A DNA stretch of 64,000 nt from NCBI GenBank assembly GCA_000961595.1, contig LADO01000017.1:62001-126000 (forward strand), written 5' to 3'. The position numbers and the translations under genes are program-made. Source of the stretch: Peptococcaceae bacterium BRH_c4b. Its GTDB lineage: Bacteria; Bacillota; Desulfotomaculia; Desulfotomaculales; Desulfocucumaceae. This document shows, one piece after another, positions 60,170 to 64,000 of the stretch (position 1 is the first letter of the stretch; every line of letters starts with the position of its first letter). The notes beneath the pieces are model-generated. The model saw only the letters and a program-made list of their open reading frames with translations. It searched no databases and was not told the DNA's origin.

Positions 60170-62312
60170 ATTCAGAGCAGATATTAATAAAGCGCTGGCC
60201 AATGAAAACCTGCGGGGCGCCTTGGGCAGGTTCGGTGATGCTTATGTGGGAGACAGGGAGCGGGCTTATCGGAACAGGGACTTCAATGCTTTGCGGGAAG
60301 AAGTCTCCGGCATAAAAAAATATGCCGCAGAGCACATGGAAGAACTGGCCGGCCGTTTTACCGAAGAGGCAGCCAGGAGAGGGGCCAGGGTATATCGTGC
60401 CGCCACCGCGGCACAGGCCAGGGATTATATACTTAAGCTTGCCCTGGAGCGTGGAGTCAAAACGGTGGTCAAATCAAAATCCATGGCCAGCGAGGAAATT
60501 CACCTGAACAAGCATCTGGAGGATGCCGGCCTGGACGTTACGGAAACGGATTTAGGGGAGTGGATTATCCAGCTCTCCGGCCAGAAACCTTCCCATATGG
60601 TAATGCCGGCCATCCACATGACCAGGGGAGAGGTTGCCGGCGTTTTTTCCCGGGAAACTGAAGAAAATATCCCGGCTGATATACCCTATATGGTCAACGT
60701 AGCCAGAGAAAAGCTGAGAGAAAAATTTTTAGCATCGGACATGGGCATCTCCGGTGCTAATATAGCCGTAGCCGAAACAGGTACCCTGGTGATGGTTACC
60801 AATGAAGGGAACGGGCGCCTGACCACCACTTTGCCTCCTCTGCACGTGGTGATAGTGGGTCTGGAAAAACTGGTGGCCAGGCTCAGTGACATTGCTCCCA
60901 TTCTGGAGGCTCTGCCCCGGAGTGCCACCGCCCAGCAGATAACCAGTTATGTTACCATGCTCACCGGCCCGGCCAGGGCCATGGATGCGCAGGGCAAAGT
61001 GGTGGAAAAGGAAATGCACATTGTTGTTCTGGATAACGGCCGCACAGAGATGCAGCGGGACCCTGTCTTCCGCAATGCCATGCAATGTATACGCTGCGCT
61101 TCCTGCCTCAATGTTTGCCCGGTTTTTCAGTTGGTAGGCGGACACGTTTTTGGGAGTGTCTACACAGGTGGCATAGGGTCAATTCTAACAGCATTCCTGG
61201 ACGGCATGGCAGAGTCGAAGGACATTCAGGGACTGTGTCTGGGCTGTAACAGATGTAAAGAAGTATGTCCGGGAAAAGTAGACCTGCCCGGGCTGACCAC
61301 AGAGCTGCGCAACCGTCTGGTGCAAAAGGACGGGCTTCCCCTTTCCCAGCGTATTATTTTGGAAAAAGTGCTGCCCAACCGGAAGCTGTTTCACGGCATG
61401 TTAAAGGCTGCAGCAAAAGCCCAGAAGCCCTTTACCGGCGATGACGGAACCATGCGCCACCTGCCGTTTTTCCTGGCTGGAATATCAGGGGGGAAAAAAC
61501 TGCCTGCCATAGCCGCCACGTCCCTGCGGGACCTTTTAAAAGACACTATCAAGTCTTCGGGGGGAGAGCGCAGGCGGCCTGTAGTGGGAGTTTTCCCGGG
61601 CTGCCTGGTGGATTTTGTATACCCTAAAATAGGCCTGGATATGGTAAAGGTACTGGATCGCATGGGATATGACGTGATCTTTCCACAGGGGCAGACATGT
61701 TGCGGCTATCCTGCCCGCCAGTTGGGTGCGCCGACGGTAATGGCCAAGGTTGCCCGCCAGAATATTGACGCCTTTTGGGCCGGGAAGCCTGATTTCATCC
61801 TTACCCCCTGCCCAACCTGTACTTATGCCTTGAAGAAAATATATCCCGAGCTGCTGCTAAACGACGAACAGTACGCCTCCCGGGCCGGGGAACTGGCGAA
61901 CATTACCCAGGACTTTTCAGCCTTTATCTTCGACAGGGCAGAGGAATTTCAGTCAGTGGCAGCGCCCCAAAAGGGCAAAATAACCTACCACGATTCCTGC
62001 CACCTGAAAAGAAGCCTTGGTATTTTCAGGGAGCCCAGGGAATTGATCAAGATGACCGGCGCGGAGTTGGTGGAGATGGATTGGGCTGACCGCTGCTGCG
62101 GCTTTGGAGGATCCTATGCTGTTAAGTATCCGGAACTGTCTCAGCAAATATTGGAACAAAAGATTAACAATATTAATAAGACAGGTGCTGATGTGGTTGC
62201 CGTGGAGTGTCCCGGCTGTTTGATGCAGATATGGAGGGGTCTCAGCGCAGGAGGAGGCGCTGGCCGGCCCAGCGTAAGACATATGGCCGAGATACTGGCA
62301 GACTCTATTTAA
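60156..62312 (+). CDS. lutBA: LutB-LutA fusion, Fe-S lactate utilisation protein
   Basis: A 718-residue fusion of two proteins that are separate in Bacillus. Residues 1-310 are the LutB LUD domain (SDMGISGANIAVAETGTLVM near 190 and GPARAMDAQGK near 270). Two 4Fe-4S clusters follow (CIRCASCLNVCP near 310, CLGCNRCKEVCP near 359). Residues 470-718 are LutA-like with two CCG domains (QTCCGYPARQLGA near 514 and DRCCGFGGSYAVKYP near 647, plus ECPGCLMQI). GTG 60156 lies 6 nt after GGAGGTG and overlaps lutC. It makes the electron-carrying part of the lactate oxidation complex. Enzymatic L- or D-specificity is not determined. Confidence 0.9.
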   Translation: MGVNEFRADINKALANENLRGALGRFGDAYVGDRERAYRNRDFNALREEVSGIKKYAAEHMEELAGRFTEEAARRGARVYRAATAAQARDYILKLALERGVKTVVKSKSMASEEIHLNKHLEDAGLDVTETDLGEWIIQLSGQKPSHMVMPAIHMTRGEVAGVFSRETEENIPADIPYMVNVAREKLREKFLASDMGISGANIAVAETGTLVMVTNEGNGRLTTTLPPLHVVIVGLEKLVARLSDIAPILEALPRSATAQQITSYVTMLTGPARAMDAQGKVVEKEMHIVVLDNGRTEMQRDPVFRNAMQCIRCASCLNVCPVFQLVGGHVFGSVYTGGIGSILTAFLDGMAESKDIQGLCLGCNRCKEVCPGKVDLPGLTTELRNRLVQKDGLPLSQRIILEKVLPNRKLFHGMLKAAAKAQKPFTGDDGTMRHLPFFLAGISGGKKLPAIAATSLRDLLKDTIKSSGGERRRPVVGVFPGCLVDFVYPKIGLDMVKVLDRMGYDVIFPQGQTCCGYPARQLGAPTVMAKVARQNIDAFWAGKPDFILTPCPTCTYALKKIYPELLLNDEQYASRAGELANITQDFSAFIFDRAEEFQSVAAPQKGKITYHDSCHLKRSLGIFREPRELIKMTGAELVEMDWADRCCGFGGSYAVKYPELSQQILEQKINNINKTGADVVAVECPGCLMQIWRGLSAGGGAGRPSVRHMAEILADSI

Positions 62313-62380
62313 CCATGACTGCGATGTTTTTCAGGGTGCGGCCGCTACGCCACGGGGACGGTTCCATCGTCTTCCCGACT

Positions 62381-62497
62381 AAGGTATGGGGGGAATATCC
62401 CCGATTTTATAGCTGCGCTTCGGGGACATGGGGACATTCATACGTTGGGGACATTCCTCCGTAGGAGGTGTGTCCCCGTACCTTATAACCGTCCCCA
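62381..62497. repeat. GGGGACATTCC hairpin repeat, well-formed copy
   Basis: GGGGACATTCCTCC (62447-62460) faces GGAGGTGTGTCCCC (62464-62477) over a GTA loop; both GGGGACA/TGTCCCC and CCTCC/GGAGG pair. Flanked by AAGGTATGGGGGGAATATCC and more GGGGAC and GTCCCC motifs. This copy shows the secondary structure of the family most clearly. It lies between lutBA and its likely regulator gene. Confidence 0.85.
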
Positions 62498-62585
62498 TGG
62501 CTCCACTACAGTTAAAGGATAATAACTATATTTGCAGAAAATAGTAATAGCAAACGCTGAAATAGCAGTACCAGAGGTGTGGCAA

Positions 62586-63290
62586 TTGGACTTAAAGCCT
62601 ATTAAAACAAGGAAGATTTACGAGGAGATAATTGACCAGATAAAGACACTGATAGCCAGGGGAGAGTTAAACCCGGGTGACAAATTAATTTCCGAGAGAG
62701 AAATGGCCGACATGTTAAATGTCGGGCGTTCGGCTGTCCGGGAGGCCTTCAGGGCGCTTGAGGCTATGGGCATTATTGAGATAAGGCAGGGGGAAGGCAC
62801 TTTTGTCAGGCAGGTCAGAACAGACTCGCTGGTGGAAATGCTTGCCCTCATTTTGTTAACGGAGAAGGATACTACCAGGGAACTCCTGGAATTAAGAAAA
62901 ATACTTGAAGTTGAGGCTGCGGGGCTGGCCTGCCTCCGTCACACGGAAGAGCAGTTACAGAAAATGGAAGATGCTCTCAATCAAATGGAAGTGGATATTA
63001 AGTCAGGGGATTTGGGTCAGCAGGCCGACTGGAACTTTCATTATGCAGTGGCCGAGGCCACCCGGAATTCCCTGGTGGTGAAATTAATGGACTCCATAGC
63101 CGGCATCATGCGGCGTGTTCTTCAAACAGCAAGGCAGGAGCTATATAAAACTCCCGGTACACCTGAGCGACTGCTAAGGGAGCACCGGGCTGTCTTTGAG
63201 GCTATACGTCAGGGATTGGACCAGAAAGCCAGAAAGGCTATGTATGAACATCTGGACAAAGTGGAAAAATCTCTTTCCAGCAGGGATTAA
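62586..63290 (+). CDS. lldR: GntR/FadR-family regulator, probably of lactate utilisation
   Basis: A 234-residue protein. N-terminal winged helix (IYEEIIDQIKTLIARGELNP, EREMADMLNVGRSAVREAFR, residues 9-75, wing IRQGEGTFV) and a C-terminal FCD all-helical ligand domain (LLELRKILEVEAAGLAC, DWNFHYAVAEATRNSLVVKL, LREHRAVFEAI) with the His/Asp metal residues. The frame is open from 62532, but the TTG at 62586 lies 6 nt after GAGGTG and matches where GntR proteins begin. The two TGGTxxxACCA sites between glcD and lutC fit this class, so it likely represses them until lactate (or another 2-hydroxyacid) binds. Target is inference. Confidence 0.88.
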   Translation: MDLKPIKTRKIYEEIIDQIKTLIARGELNPGDKLISEREMADMLNVGRSAVREAFRALEAMGIIEIRQGEGTFVRQVRTDSLVEMLALILLTEKDTTRELLELRKILEVEAAGLACLRHTEEQLQKMEDALNQMEVDIKSGDLGQQADWNFHYAVAEATRNSLVVKLMDSIAGIMRRVLQTARQELYKTPGTPERLLREHRAVFEAIRQGLDQKARKAMYEHLDKVEKSLSSRD

Positions 63291-63345
63291 TACAGTACCA
63301 GGCGCAGTTTTGGGAGCGGTCTCATAGAATCATGCCAGTGTGAAA

Positions 63346-63370
63346 AGAGGGGGTTTGGACGCCCCCTCCT
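63346..63370 (-). terminator. Terminator of the DUF1540 gene
   Basis: GAGGGGG/CCCCCTC stem; on the minus strand the 3' arm is followed by TTTTCACACTGG. It lies 6 nt after the stop. Confidence 0.75.
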
Positions 63371-63375
63371 TCATG

Positions 63376-63531
63376 TTACATGTTTTTTGATTTGAAAGTT
63401 TCGCATTTGGTCTGGTCAGAGTTGTTGGCGTTACTGGAGTGGTTGCGTTCCACCTGGATCATGGGAGCCACACATTCCACCGATGAGTTATACTGGCACT
63501 CAGTGACGGTGCATTTTATTTTATCCGGCAT
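63376..63531 (-). CDS. Short DUF1540 protein
   Basis: A 51-residue protein, too short for many gene finders. IKCTVTECQYNSSVECVAPM near 5-24 and CETFKSKNM at the end match DUF1540 spacing. ATG 63531 lies 7 nt after AAGGAGG, a near-perfect ribosome site. It is a single-domain paralogue of the 82-residue protein at 23527-23775. Function unknown; probably metal binding. Confidence 0.85.
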   Translation of the reverse strand: MPDKIKCTVTECQYNSSVECVAPMIQVERNHSSNANNSDQTKCETFKSKNM

Positions 63532-63777
63532 AATATCACCTCCTTGACGGGGATATTTTTCCCATTAAATAAAATTTTATGATAAAATTTTTGTACTTCA
63601 GGATTAAATAAAAAGCATAGTTTGTGTGCGGCCTGATCCGTAATCCCGGAACATCAAGTCTTTCATACACCCGTGGCGTAGCGGGCATAGCGAAATAAGC
63701 AATATTACGCTGTAGTGCTAACCAGGGTGCGAAAATCGGTATGGTAAAGCATCCACAATTTGGAGGGGAGGATACTG

Positions 63778-64000
63778 TTGAAACAAATACCATTTGAAAA
63801 AATGTACCATTTGCTGGAGGATGTTACCCCGCTGCCGATAGATTGCGGCCACCTTTGCGGGTCAAAATGCTGTACCGAGTGGGAAAGCGGGGTAGGGGTA
63901 TACCTTCTCCCCGGCGAAGAACAGTTTTTCAGGGACAAGGACTGGTGTGAGGTGGTGGAACTCCCTCAGGGTGAACACCCCTTTCCCGGCGCGAAGTCGT
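63778..64000 (+). CDS. Conserved hypothetical protein with Cys cluster, cut by the window end
   Basis: Starts at TTG 63778, 6 nt after GGAGG. The 74 visible residues include LLEDVTPLPIDCGHLCGSKC followed by CTEWESGVGVYLLPGEEQFF. The C-x3-C-x3-CC pattern followed by a LPGEE loop resembles a small conserved protein of anaerobic Firmicutes that I know only as hypothetical; the Cys residues suggest a metal or Fe-S site. The frame is still open at base 64000, so the rest lies beyond the window. Confidence 0.8.
   Translation, partial: MKQIPFEKMYHLLEDVTPLPIDCGHLCGSKCCTEWESGVGVYLLPGEEQFFRDKDWCEVVELPQGEHPFPGAKS

Noticed and set aside
62532-62585. 18-residue N-terminal extension of the FadR-type regulator
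   Set aside because: The ribosome site for the TTG at 62532 is poor; the TTG at 62586 has GAGGTG at 6 nt and matches the family start.

Overview
The window looks like a chromosome segment of an anaerobic, endospore-forming Firmicute of the Desulfotomaculum/Pelotomaculum kind (class Clostridia, Peptococcaceae-like). This rests on gene content: spore coat genes cotJABC, an alpha/beta-type spore protein, comA (phosphosulfolactate synthase), S-layer proteins, DUF1540 proteins, oxygen-sensitive enzymes (indolepyruvate:ferredoxin oxidoreductase, AdhE, a polyferredoxin membrane protein) and a PyrR-controlled pyrimidine operon. Starts at TTG and GTG are frequent and usually backed by a strong GGAGG-type ribosome binding site. 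No rRNA, tRNA or CRISPR array was seen.

Layout. 1-5.2 kb: small and hypothetical genes, a metallophosphoesterase, a frameshifted aminotransferase and a HAD phosphatase. 5.4-8.2 kb: adhE. 8.3-10.6 kb (minus): a polyferredoxin membrane protein, a His-rich membrane protein and a Met-rich lipoprotein, possibly metal handling. 11.0-14.6 kb: an FrhB-like flavoprotein with iorA and iorB. 14.7-17.2 kb: a decayed IS4-type element between two 146-bp direct repeats, followed by a 5'-truncated surface protein gene. 17.5-22.0 kb: two SLH-domain proteins. 22-24.5 kb: small stress/DUF1540-type genes, a DHH phosphoesterase remnant and an HTH regulator. 24.6-27.3 kb: an unusual fusion of a class III aminotransferase with an acyl-thioester-reductase-like module. 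28.6-29.7 kb: cotJABC. 30.0-32.5 kb: alpha-glucan phosphorylase.

33.7-34.1 kb holds the most unusual object: an ORF-less element with palindromic ends resembling IS200/IS605-type elements. It encodes on the minus strand a candidate RNA of about 270 nt with roughly ten stems and its own near-consensus promoter. lspA and rluD follow. 35.6-41.7 kb: DUF441, comA, a BBE-type flavin oxidase flanked by a partial duplication of comA, a LysM protein and an MFS exporter. 41.9-54.4 kb: yqhV, then pyrR-pyrB-pyrC-carA-carB-(lapA on the other strand)-pyrK-pyrD-pyrF-(spore protein on the other strand)-pyrE. Two PyrR attenuators precede pyrR and pyrB. 54.4-57.7 kb: a phosphodiesterase and RqcH. 57.9-63.3 kb: a lactate/2-hydroxyacid utilisation locus (GlcD-type oxidase divergent from lutC and a lutB-lutA fusion, with a FadR-type regulator) and two matching operators in the divergent spacer. 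The window ends in a DUF1540 gene and a truncated conserved gene.

Intergenic DNA is rich in short dispersed repeats: (i) a GGGGACATTCC/GGTGTGTCCCC hairpin family, (ii) a 92-119 bp element with GGCCGTT(G/C)AAAAAC ends, (iii) a GTCAGGAGTCAG-type element, (iv) a 23-bp block shared by the comA end and the pyrB leader. Together they suggest a genome actively shaped by small non-autonomous elements.
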